64,000 nt of DNA from Acuticoccus sediminis (lineage in GTDB: Bacteria; Pseudomonadota; Alphaproteobacteria; Rhizobiales; Amorphaceae): positions 1,178,001 to 1,242,000 of the forward strand of contig NZ_QHHQ01000001.1 in NCBI RefSeq assembly GCF_003258595.1, written 5' to 3'. Position numbers and translations under genes: made by a program. The notes beneath the pieces were generated by a model. It did not search any database and was not told the DNA's origin. It worked only from the letters and a program-made list of their open reading frames with translations. Position 1 is the first letter of the stretch. Each line of letters begins with the position of its first letter. Of this stretch, positions 55,928 through 64,000 are shown piece by piece.

Positions 55928-57952
55928 ATGCCGGTTTCCGGGTCGTCGCTGCGTCGCGAGCGTGGCTTCCGCAAGATCTTCCTTCTCAACATCGTCGCCG
56001 GCCTCATCATCGCGGTGACGTTCGGGGCCGGCGCCTACAAGGCGCTCGTCTACCTCGACCGGGGGCTGTCCGAGCTTTTGACGAAGGGGGCCAGGCGCTG
56101 GGTCGGGCCGATGAGCGAGGCCCCGTTCATCGACGCCGTCCTCGCCGGAGGCGGAGCGCCCGCGCGCCTGTCCGGTCGCGTCGTCGGGTCGCTGCGCCGT
56201 CACGGGGTCGACGAGGTGCGGATCTTCGGGCCGGACGGACGGCTGCTCTGGGCCGACGCCGACACCCGCAAGCGCGATCCGCTCACCCCGGCCGAGCTCG
56301 CCGCGGTGCGCGCCGACGAATGGTCGATGAACGTCGCGCCGGGGGCCGACACGGGGGGCGATGCAGGGGCCGACACCGGGGCCCACACGGGGGCGGACGC
56401 GCGGCACTATGCCGAGCTGATGCTCCCGATCCGCCGCGGCGGCCGGTCGGTCGGCGCGCTGAGCCTGCGCCTCGACATCACCGAGGCGCGCTCGAGCTAC
56501 CTGTCGACGACGATCGCCGCGGTCGCGATCTTTGCCCTCCTCGGGACGGTGGGCCTCCTCGCGACGGGGGCGAACGCGGTCCTGATCGCGCGGCAGCGGC
56601 AGGATTCCGACCAGATCTACCACCTCGCGCACCACGACCCGCTGACCGGGGTCCCCAACCGCAACCGCTTCCTGGCGGCGCTCGACCGGGCCATGCTGGC
56701 GATCACGTCGCGCGGCGGTGGCATCGCGCTCCACTTCGTCGACCTCGACGGTTTCAAGGCCGTCAACGATTCGCTCGGCCACGCCGCGGGCGACAGGCTC
56801 CTTCGCATGGTGGCCGCGCGCATCACCGACTGCATGGGCGAGAACGACATCATCGCCCGCCTCGGCGGCGACGAGTTCGCCATTGTCCAGCGGGACGTGG
56901 AGACGCGCGAGGACGCCGTGACGCTGGCCGTTCGGATGCTCGACGCCGCGCGCGCCATCCGCGACCTCGACGGTGTGCCCGTCAGCATGTCGCTCAGCAT
57001 CGGCATCGCCCTCGCGCCTGAGCACGCGACCCTCTCCTCCGAGCTGCAGAAGTGCGCGGACGCTGCCGTCTACCGGGCCAAGAGCGCCGGTCGGGACCAG
57101 ATGGTGGTGTTCGAGGTTGGCATGGACGGTGAGCTGAAGACCCGCAACACCCTGCGCGTCATGCTGCGCCACGCCCTCGAGACCGAGGCGTTCGAGCTGC
57201 ACTACCAGCCGCTGCACGAGGCGGAGACGAACGCGCTGCTCGGCTTCGAGGCGCTCCTGCGCCTGCAGGACGGGGAGGGCGGGTACATCTCGCCCGGCAA
57301 GTTCATTCCCATCGCCGAGGAGATGGGCCTGACCCCGCGCATCGGCCAATGGGTGCTGAACGAGGCGTGCCGCACCGCCGCGAACTGGCCGCAGAAGCTC
57401 TCGATCGCGGTCAACCTGTCGCCCCAGCAGTTCCGGGAGGACCTCGTCACCGTCGTCGAGAGCGCGCTCGCCCTGTCGGGCCTCGCGGCGGAGCGCCTGG
57501 AGCTCGAGATCACCGAGTCGCTGTTCATCGCCGAGCCGCAGTCCGTCGCCGACCAGCTCCACCGGCTGAAGGCGCTCGGCGTCCGGGTGGTGATGGACGA
57601 CTTCGGCACGGGCTATTCGAGCCTCAGCTACCTGTGGAAGTTCCCGTTCGACAAGCTGAAGGTGGACCGGTCGTGCTTCATGTCGCTCGCCGAGTCCGAG
57701 AGCGTCGGCGAGGTGCTGCGAACCATCAGCGCGATGAGCGGGGCGATGAACCTGCGCGTGGTGGCGGAGGGCATCGAGACGGAGATGCAGCGCAGCTTCG
57801 CCTGCCAGGCCGGATACGACGAGCTGCAGGGCTTCCTCTGCGGCCGCCCGATGCCGCGCGAGGCCGCGATGCAGTATATCCTGACCGCGAACGTCGCCAG
57901 CGAGCGCCCCCACGAGGACCTTCCCGCGATCCGGCCGGCCATGCTGAACTGA
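55928..57952 (+). CDS. Membrane GGDEF-EAL protein (c-di-GMP turnover)
   Basis: A 674-residue protein. TM helix (about 17-40), periplasmic sensor region (about 41-195) with a short GADTG-type low-complexity patch, second TM (about 196-222), then GGDEF (G313-G-D-E-F317) and EAL (E441-A-L443). The cyclase motif is intact and no RxxD inhibitory I-site is seen before it. The EAL half keeps NLSPQQF, EITES, DDFGTGYSSL, KVDR, AEGIET and QGF, so the phosphodiesterase also looks active. It is a single gene with about 200 bases on each side. Possible roles are polysaccharide or motility control. Confidence 0.9.
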   Translation: MPVSGSSLRRERGFRKIFLLNIVAGLIIAVTFGAGAYKALVYLDRGLSELLTKGARRWVGPMSEAPFIDAVLAGGGAPARLSGRVVGSLRRHGVDEVRIFGPDGRLLWADADTRKRDPLTPAELAAVRADEWSMNVAPGADTGGDAGADTGAHTGADARHYAELMLPIRRGGRSVGALSLRLDITEARSSYLSTTIAAVAIFALLGTVGLLATGANAVLIARQRQDSDQIYHLAHHDPLTGVPNRNRFLAALDRAMLAITSRGGGIALHFVDLDGFKAVNDSLGHAAGDRLLRMVAARITDCMGENDIIARLGGDEFAIVQRDVETREDAVTLAVRMLDAARAIRDLDGVPVSMSLSIGIALAPEHATLSSELQKCADAAVYRAKSAGRDQMVVFEVGMDGELKTRNTLRVMLRHALETEAFELHYQPLHEAETNALLGFEALLRLQDGEGGYISPGKFIPIAEEMGLTPRIGQWVLNEACRTAANWPQKLSIAVNLSPQQFREDLVTVVESALALSGLAAERLELEITESLFIAEPQSVADQLHRLKALGVRVVMDDFGTGYSSLSYLWKFPFDKLKVDRSCFMSLAESESVGEVLRTISAMSGAMNLRVVAEGIETEMQRSFACQAGYDELQGFLCGRPMPREAAMQYILTANVASERPHEDLPAIRPAMLN

Positions 57953-58156
57953 GTCCGCCGAATCGCCCGCTCCGCTGCCCGGGTCTGCCCGCTTCTTGTT
58001 GCGCAAATGTCGCAAGGGGGGCGGGATCGGCGAAGCATCTCCGAATGTCCTTAACAGGCCAATTGATCGCCCTTGCACCGTCCCGTAGCCGTTGGGATCA
58101 ATCGAAAGGTCGGACTGTTCGTCTGATCCATTCGGCGTGGTGTAGGGGAGTGAAGT

Positions 58157-59446
<1,290 letters not shown>

Positions 59447-59454
59447 CGGCCCCC

Positions 59455-59473
59455 GGCCCGGCGGCGCCGGGCC
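59455..59473 (+). terminator. GC-rich hairpin after murA
   Basis: GGCCCGGC, a 3-base loop and GCCGGGCC form a perfect 8-bp stem 8 bases after the murA stop. The following CGTCCTTCTCC is pyrimidine-rich but not a T run. It may reduce read-through from murA into the DUF2948-hisD genes. Confidence 0.45.
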
Positions 59474-59613
59474 CGTCCTTCTCCGCCCCGCATGATGGCG
59501 AAGCGGATCGGAATCGCGACAGTCCTCCTGCCGGGCGTGGCCACGCGGGAGTCGCGCCGGCGGTCGAAGGCGGCTATAGGGGGCTTAATACGCCCTGAAC
59601 TGAAGATTTTCCG

Positions 59614-60072
59614 ATGACGCCGTCTCCTCATCCCGTGAAGATGTTCGCGCTCGACGACGAGGACCTCGCGGTCGTGTCCGCTCATGTGCAGGACGCGGTC
59701 GCCAAGGTGGCGGACATTCGCTGGTCGCCGGCGGACGGTCACTTCGCAATTCCCATGAACCGGTTCGCCTGGGAGCTGACCGCGGATCGCAAGTCGCGGC
59801 GCCGCGGCGACGAACGGCGCCGTGCGGTGCTGTCGTTCGCGCGGGTGAAGCGGGCGCAGGTGACCGGTGTCGCCCCGGGCGACAAGGAAACCGTGCTGTC
59901 GATCCTCGCCGTCGTGTTCGAGGAGGGCGAGACGCCCGCCGGCACCATCTCCATCGTCTGCTCGGGCGACGTCATGATCCGCCTCGAGGTGGAATGCATC
60001 GAGGCGCAGCTCACCGACCTCGGCGGCGCCTGGAGCGCCTCCATGCGGCCCAAGCACGCGGTCGGCCGCTGA
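59614..60072 (+). CDS. DUF2948 family protein
   Basis: A 152-residue protein of the alphaproteobacterial DUF2948 family, function unknown. It is mainly strand-forming, with conserved FALDDEDLAVVSAHVQDAVAKV near the start, PMNRFAWE, and ARVKRAQ in the middle. No membrane or signal segment. Its place between murA and hisD is conserved in Hyphomicrobiales. The stop shares one base with the hisD start (TGATG), so it is translationally coupled to hisD. Confidence 0.85.
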   Translation: MTPSPHPVKMFALDDEDLAVVSAHVQDAVAKVADIRWSPADGHFAIPMNRFAWELTADRKSRRRGDERRRAVLSFARVKRAQVTGVAPGDKETVLSILAVVFEEGETPAGTISIVCSGDVMIRLEVECIEAQLTDLGGAWSASMRPKHAVGR

Positions 60073-61364
60073 TGCGCCGGCTCGACACTTCCGACGCGTC
60101 CTTCGCGGACGACTTCGCCGCGCTCCTCGCCGACCAGCGCGAGTTCTCCGCGGATGTCACGTCCGTCGTGGACCAGGTGCTGACCGACGTGAAGACGCGC
60201 GGCGACGCGGCCGTCGCCGAGTACACCAGGCGCTTCGACCGGGTGGACTTCGCCGCGACGCCGATGGCCGTCACCGCCGAGGAGATCGCCGCCGCGCGCG
60301 CCGCGGTGCCTGACGACGTGATCGAGGCGCTGAAGTTCGCGCGCGACCGGATCGCCGTCTTCCACGAGAAGCAGCTCCCCTCGAACGAGCGGTTCACCGA
60401 TCCCGTCGGGGCGACGCTCGGATGGCGCTGGACGCCCCTCGCGTCGGTCGGGCTCTACGTCCCGGGCGGGCGCGCGGCCTATCCGAGCTCGCTTCTGATG
60501 AACGCCGTCCCGGCGAGGGTCGCGGGCGTGAAGCGCCTCGTCATGGTCGTTCCGGCGCCGGACGGGCACCTGGAGCCCGTCGTGCTGGCCGCGGCCGAGA
60601 TCGCCGGCGTCACCGAGATCTACCGGATCGGCGGGGCGCAGGCGATCGGCGCGCTCGCCTACGGGACCGAGAGCATCCGTGCTGTGGACAAGATCGTCGG
60701 CCCCGGCAACGCCTACGTGGCGGCGGCCAAGCGACAGGTCTTCGGCACCGTCGGCATCGACATGGTGGCGGGCCCGTCCGAGGTGGTCATCGTCGCCGAC
60801 GACAGCGCGCCGGCCGACGTCATCGCCGCGGATCTCCTCGCCCAGGCCGAACACGACGAGGTCGCGCAGTCGATCCTCATCACCGCCAGCCCGACCCTCG
60901 CCGGCGAGGTCGACGAGGCGGTGGCGGCCCAGCTCGAGGTGCTGCCGCGCCGCGCCGTCGCGGAGGCGAGCTGGCGCGACCATGGCGCCATCATCATCGT
61001 CGAGGGCGAGGACGAGGCGGCCGCGCTGGTCGATCGTCTCGCCCCCGAGCACCTGGAACTCGCCGTCGCCGATCCCGACGCGCTGGCCGAGAAGGTGACG
61101 CAGGCCGGGGCGATCTTCCTCGGCGCGATGACACCCGAGGCGATCGGCGACTACGTCGCCGGGCCGAACCACGTGCTGCCGACGAGCCGCTCCGCGCGCT
61201 TCTCGTCCGGCCTCTCGGTGTTCGACTTCCTGAAGCGCACGACGCTGCTGGGCCTCGACCGCGCCGCCCTCGAGGCGCTCGCCGGGCCGGCGATGACGCT
61301 CGCCGCATCCGAGGGGCTCGACGCGCACCGCCTGTCGATCGCCCGCCGGCTCAGGGCCTCATGA
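60072..61364 (+). CDS. hisD: Histidinol dehydrogenase
   Basis: A 430-residue zinc enzyme performing the last two oxidations of histidine synthesis. Characteristic parts are [70 protein letters not shown] and the zinc/catalytic [13 protein letters not shown] and the later GPNHVLPT. No other his genes are near, as is common in this order. It is coupled to DUF2948 upstream (TGATG) and to UPF0262 downstream (ATGA). Confidence 0.95.
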   Translation: MRRLDTSDASFADDFAALLADQREFSADVTSVVDQVLTDVKTRGDAAVAEYTRRFDRVDFAATPMAVTAEEIAAARAAVPDDVIEALKFARDRIAVFHEKQLPSNERFTDPVGATLGWRWTPLASVGLYVPGGRAAYPSSLLMNAVPARVAGVKRLVMVVPAPDGHLEPVVLAAAEIAGVTEIYRIGGAQAIGALAYGTESIRAVDKIVGPGNAYVAAAKRQVFGTVGIDMVAGPSEVVIVADDSAPADVIAADLLAQAEHDEVAQSILITASPTLAGEVDEAVAAQLEVLPRRAVAEASWRDHGAIIIVEGEDEAAALVDRLAPEHLELAVADPDALAEKVTQAGAIFLGAMTPEAIGDYVAGPNHVLPTSRSARFSSGLSVFDFLKRTTLLGLDRAALEALAGPAMTLAASEGLDAHRLSIARRLRAS

Positions 61365-61840
61365 CCGAGCCGACCAACGCCCGGCTGATCGCGGTGACGC
61401 TGGACGAGGCGTCGATCGACCGCGGGACGCCGGATGTCGAGCACGAGCGGGCCGTCGCGGTCTACGATCTCCTGGAGGAGAACGTCTTCCGTCCGTCCGG
61501 TCTCGGTGAGGGGCCCTATCGGCTGGTCCTGTCGATCCAGGAGAACCGGCTCGTCTTCACCGTGCAGGACGAGGCGGGCGGACACCTCGTCTCGCACATG
61601 CTCTCGCTGACTCCGCTGCGAAAGGTGGTGAAGGACTACTTCCTCATCTGCGAGAGCTACTTCTCGGCCATCCGCACCGCGGCTCCGGCGCAGATCGAGG
61701 CGATCGACATGGGTCGCCGCGGTGTGCACGACGAGGGCTCGCGCCTCCTCGCCGAACGCCTGGAGGGCAAGATCGAGGTGGATCACGATACCGCACGCCG
61801 GTTGTTCACCCTGATCTGCGCGCTGCATTTCAAGGGTTGA
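61361..61840 (+). CDS. UPF0262 family protein
   Basis: A 159-residue protein of the UPF0262 family, found in Hyphomicrobiales right after hisD, function unknown. It is soluble, with conserved [31 protein letters not shown] and a C-terminal [19 protein letters not shown]. Starts by a 4-base overlap with hisD and lies directly before the phosphatase gene, so it is in the same operon. Nothing in the sequence points to a catalytic site. Confidence 0.88.
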   Translation: MTEPTNARLIAVTLDEASIDRGTPDVEHERAVAVYDLLEENVFRPSGLGEGPYRLVLSIQENRLVFTVQDEAGGHLVSHMLSLTPLRKVVKDYFLICESYFSAIRTAAPAQIEAIDMGRRGVHDEGSRLLAERLEGKIEVDHDTARRLFTLICALHFKG

Positions 61841-61842
61841 GC

Positions 61843-62268
61843 GTGGGCAGCGGGCCAAGCTCCATCCTGTTCGTCTGCCGACACAATGCGATTCGCTCGC
61901 CCATGGCCGCCGCGCTTGCACGCCAGGCCTCGCCGAATACATATATCCGGTCGGCAGGTCTGGAGACGGGCCAGGCGGACCCCTTCGCCGTCGCCGTGAT
62001 GGCCGAGAAGGGGCTCGACATTTCAAAGCGTAAGCCGCGGTCGCTGGAGGAGCTCAACGACACCTCCTTCGACCTCGTCGTCACGCTGGCCCCCGAGGCG
62101 CACCACCACGTTCTCGATCTGGCGCGCACCCAGAGCTTCGACGTCGTCTACTGGCCGACGCTCGACCCGTCCGGCGCTCAGGGGTCGCGAGAACAGATCC
62201 TTGAGAGCTACCGTTCCGTGCGGGATGCCCTCGATCATCAGGTGAATGAGCTGTTTGCTCAAACTTGA
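61843..62268 (+). CDS. Low molecular weight phosphotyrosine phosphatase family (arsenate reductase-like)
   Basis: A 141-residue phosphatase-fold protein. The phosphate loop CX5R is C12-R-H-N-A-I-R18 followed by SPM, and the general acid lies in YWPTLDPSG. This is the LMW-PTP/ArsC-thioredoxin branch; the CxHNAIRSPM form is common in alphaproteobacteria at this locus. Arsenate reduction needs further cysteines, which are not seen, so protein or small-molecule dephosphorylation is more likely. GTG 61843 has AAGGG upstream; TTG 61837, overlapping the previous stop, is the alternative start. Confidence 0.84.
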   Translation: MGSGPSSILFVCRHNAIRSPMAAALARQASPNTYIRSAGLETGQADPFAVAVMAEKGLDISKRKPRSLEELNDTSFDLVVTLAPEAHHHVLDLARTQSFDVVYWPTLDPSGAQGSREQILESYRSVRDALDHQVNELFAQT

Positions 62269-62372
62269 CCCTCTGTCAGGGGGACATTGTGACGAAATAG
62301 CTGTATCACCACCTTTAGACAGGGCCGGTGCCGGGCACCGCCCATCATGTGAAACAACGTTGAAGGGCCTCA
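62269..62372. promoter_or_regulatory. Gap before infA with a GC hairpin
   Basis: The 104 bases upstream of infA contain CCCT...AGGG just after the phosphatase stop (62270-62282) and a stronger dyad (GGTGC-CGG-GCACC within GGGC...GCCC, about 62324-62342) about 30 bases before the infA start. The AT-rich part between (62285-62318) may hold a promoter. The second hairpin could sit in the infA leader and affect its translation; this is inference. Confidence 0.35.
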
Positions 62373-62591
62373 ATGGCGAAAGAGGAAGTGTTGGAGTTCC
62401 CCGGTCAAGTGACCGAACTCCTCCCCAACGCGACGTTCCGCGTCAAGCTTGAGAATGATCACGAAATTATTGCGCATACTGCTGGTCGGATGCGGAAGAA
62501 TCGCATTCGTGTGCTTGCCGGCGACCGTGTGTTGGTGGAAATGACCCCGTACGACCTGACCAAGGGTCGCATTACATACCGTTATAAGTGA
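62373..62591 (+). CDS. infA: Translation initiation factor IF-1
   Basis: A 72-residue S1/OB-fold protein that binds the 30S A site during initiation. The sequence is canonical: [38 protein letters not shown] and [12 protein letters not shown]. It is followed 4 bases later by maf. As in related bacteria it starts the infA-maf-yacG trio. Codon choice is less GC-extreme than that of neighbours, as expected for a highly expressed gene. Confidence 0.97.
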   Translation: MAKEEVLEFPGQVTELLPNATFRVKLENDHEIIAHTAGRMRKNRIRVLAGDRVLVEMTPYDLTKGRITYRYK

Positions 62592-62595
62592 TCCG

Positions 62596-63234
62596 ATGGC
62601 GCGAGCGCGCAACTCGATCCTGATCCTCGCCTCGGGCTCGCCGCGGCGGTTGGCGCTGTTGGAGCAGATCGGCATCGTGCCCGATCACATCTCGCCGGCG
62701 GATATCGACGAGACACCCGAGCGCAAGGAACGCCCGAGCGCCTACGCGATGCGACTGGCCCGCGAAAAGGCGGACGTGGCCGTCAACCGCGCCCGAGCGA
62801 TGCTGAACCAGCGTGACGCCTACGTGCTTGCGGCCGACACGGTCGTCGCCGTGGGGCGCCGAATCATGCCCAAGGCCGAGTCGTTCGACGTGGCCCAGGC
62901 CTGCCTGAAGTCCCTCTCGGGGCGCAACCACACCGTCCTGACCGCCGTGGTCGTCCACGGCCCGCGCGGGCGTGTGCGCGAGCGGCTGGTGGAGACGCGG
63001 GTGAAGATGAAGCGGCTGTCCGACCGCGAGATCGCCGACTACCTGGCGAGCGGGGAGTGGGACGGCAAGGCGGGTGGCTACGCGATCCAGGGACGCGCCG
63101 CGGCGTTCGTCACCCAGATCGTCGGCTCCTACTCCGCCGTCGTGGGCCTGCCGCTCTACGAGACGGCGCAGCTCCTTTCCGGCATGGGCTACGTCAGCTC
63201 CGGCGACCTCATGTCGGAGGAGGTGCCGGCTTGA
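62596..63234 (+). CDS. maf: Maf family nucleotide pyrophosphatase
   Basis: A 212-residue house-cleaning pyrophosphatase. Family motifs are ILASGSPRRLALLEQIG at the start, ADTVVAVGRRI and SGEWDGKAGGYAIQGRAAAFV. These remove non-canonical or excess nucleotides such as dTTP/UTP analogues. Start lies 4 bases after the infA stop, and the stop overlaps the TTG start of yacG, so the three genes are closely linked. Confidence 0.93.
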   Translation: MARARNSILILASGSPRRLALLEQIGIVPDHISPADIDETPERKERPSAYAMRLAREKADVAVNRARAMLNQRDAYVLAADTVVAVGRRIMPKAESFDVAQACLKSLSGRNHTVLTAVVVHGPRGRVRERLVETRVKMKRLSDREIADYLASGEWDGKAGGYAIQGRAAAFVTQIVGSYSAVVGLPLYETAQLLSGMGYVSSGDLMSEEVPA

Positions 63235-63443
63235 ACGCGCACGACCCGTCCCAACCGCACCCCGCGCGGCCGTGCCCCGTGTGCGGCAAGCCGGCCGCGC
63301 ATGCGACCCGGCCGTTCTGCTCCAAGCGGTGCGCCGACGTCGACCTGCACCGCTGGCTCGGCGGCCACTACCGCGTCCCCGTCGTCGAGGAGGACGGCGG
63401 CCTCGATGATACCGCTCGTGACGACAGCGCGCGCGACGACTGA
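63231..63443 (+). CDS. yacG: DNA gyrase inhibitor YacG
   Basis: A 70-residue zinc protein. CPVCG and FCSKRCADVDLHRWLGGHYRVP give the four-cysteine zinc site and the family's signature helix. YacG binds GyrB and restrains gyrase in E. coli. No ATG or GTG exists in a suitable place; the TTG at 63231 forms a TTGA overlap with the maf stop and has GGAGGAGG about 8 bases upstream. The tail is acidic. Interestingly its presumed target gyrB is also in the window, 19 kb away. Confidence 0.9.
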   Translation: MNAHDPSQPHPARPCPVCGKPAAHATRPFCSKRCADVDLHRWLGGHYRVPVVEEDGGLDDTARDDSARDD

Positions 63444-63631
63444 GGCGCGTGCCGCCGCCGCGCGCGGCCACTTCACGCACCCCGCCGCGCGCCGCGCGGC
63501 GCCAGCATCCCGCCGCGCGGCTCGCCCTCTTAGGGGTGGGCTGGCGGGCCGGCTGAACAAATAGGCCTTGCGTTGGAAGGCGTTGTGGGGCGGATTTCAA
63601 GCGAGCTGTTCGTCAAGCGAAGGGTTCGGCG

Positions 63632-64000
63632 ATGAGCGCCGCCATCGAATTCAAGCTGACCACGCCGGACGAGCTGACCGATCTGCTCGACGCGATCGAG
63701 GCGTTCGGTGAGGCTCAGGACCTTCCCGTCAGGACGGTGATGACGCTCAACCTCGTTCTGGAGGAGCTCGTCACCAACGCCATCAACTACGGGTCCGGGC
63801 CGGGCGGGGCGGTCGTCAACGTCTGGGCCGAGCTGCGGGACGCGCGCGTCTACGGCTGCGTACGGGACAACGGGGTCGCCTTCAATCCCTTGGAGCACAG
63901 GGCTCCCAACATCGAGGCGTCGATCGAGGACCGGCCCATAGGCGGCCTGGGGCTCCACATTGTGCGCGAGATGGCGCAGAACCTCGACTACCAACGGGTG
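63632..64000 (+). CDS. Anti-sigma-type serine kinase / HATPase_c domain protein (partial)
   Basis: The first 123 residues of a GHKL ATPase of the RsbW/SpoIIAB-like HATPase_c_2 family. The N box is LNLVLEELVTNAINYG (about 39-54), with VRDNGVAFNP and GGLGLHIVREMA as the ATP-lid motifs. The reading frame runs off the window end. Such proteins phosphorylate anti-anti-sigma factors, so an anti-anti-sigma (STAS) gene may lie nearby outside. No promoter or operon partner can be judged; the 188-base gap after yacG is GC-rich with no tRNA. Confidence 0.85.
   Translation, partial: MSAAIEFKLTTPDELTDLLDAIEAFGEAQDLPVRTVMTLNLVLEELVTNAINYGSGPGGAVVNVWAELRDARVYGCVRDNGVAFNPLEHRAPNIEASIEDRPIGGLGLHIVREMAQNLDYQRV

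Noticed and set aside
63444-63631. tRNA gene after yacG
   Set aside because: I looked for a cloverleaf because a tRNA sits here in some relatives; the GC-rich bases show no T-loop GTTCRA and acceptor pairing.

Overview
The window reads as about 64 kb of chromosome from a GC-rich (roughly 70% by eye) alphaproteobacterium of the Hyphomicrobiales (Rhizobiales) type. The basis is gene order as well as families: a ChvI/ChvG two-component pair followed by a short HprK, an EIIA-Man and HPr; murA-DUF2948-hisD-UPF0262-phosphatase-infA-maf-yacG; pgsA-moaD-moaE; priA beside a small transaldolase; and BA14K, DUF1236 and SdhAF4 proteins. No genus can be named from the sequence alone. I saw no rRNA, tRNA, CRISPR array, IS element or prophage.

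Layout. 1-12.6 kb is an exopolysaccharide locus: sulfotransferase, a GH16 glycanase carrying three tandem beta-type repeats, an ABC exporter with unusual nucleotide-binding motifs, a Wzx-type flippase, a pyruvyltransferase, two glycosyltransferases, a secreted ExoK-like GH16 enzyme and an ExoQ-like polymerase. 12.7-21.1 kb looks like a nitrogen/purine-ring catabolic region: an M20-type amidohydrolase, a GntR/FCD regulator, a PuuE-like allantoinase, a GAF-Fis activator lacking the AAA+ domain, and a form-II molybdenum hydroxylase (coxSLM order, AYRGAGR active-site loop). 21.4-25.0 kb is a divergent amino-acid catabolic cluster: diaminopropionate ammonia-lyase-like enzyme, M24 hydrolase, EutA-like racemase-superfamily enzyme and Lrp/AsnC regulator. 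25.1-38.9 kb is mainly housekeeping: pgsA, moaD, moaE, xerC, sdhB, gluQ, a 3-methyladenine glycosylase, HNH nuclease, envelope proteins, gloA, SdhAF4, a Tat-exported MBL hydrolase and priA. After the transaldolase gene comes a 1.0 kb gene-free stretch with a degenerate tandem array of about 76-bp units. 40.7-51.3 kb holds an ArsR regulator, a BA14K protein, gyrB, a PAP2 phosphatase, a serine hydrolase, a three-gene molybdenum hydroxylase maturation operon (split XdhC plus a molybdopterin-binding/nucleotidyltransferase fusion), exoD and HugZ. 51.4-64 kb holds chvI-chvG-hprK-EIIA-HPr-pat, a GGDEF-EAL protein, the murA-to-yacG block and the start of an anti-sigma-type ATPase.

How the parts connect. 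MoaD/MoaE make molybdopterin, and the XdhC/MobA-like operon is suited to loading the cytosine-dinucleotide cofactor into CoxSLM-type enzymes, so three separated loci may serve one enzyme. The ChvG/ChvI system controls exopolysaccharide and envelope genes in related bacteria, and exoD and the polysaccharide locus are in the same window. Four palindromic GGCATGCC sites lie in non-coding gaps of the 12.7-21.1 kb region, suggesting one regulator for much of that block. Gene starts are often non-ATG codons fused to the previous stop (GTGA, TTGA), pointing to tight translational coupling.
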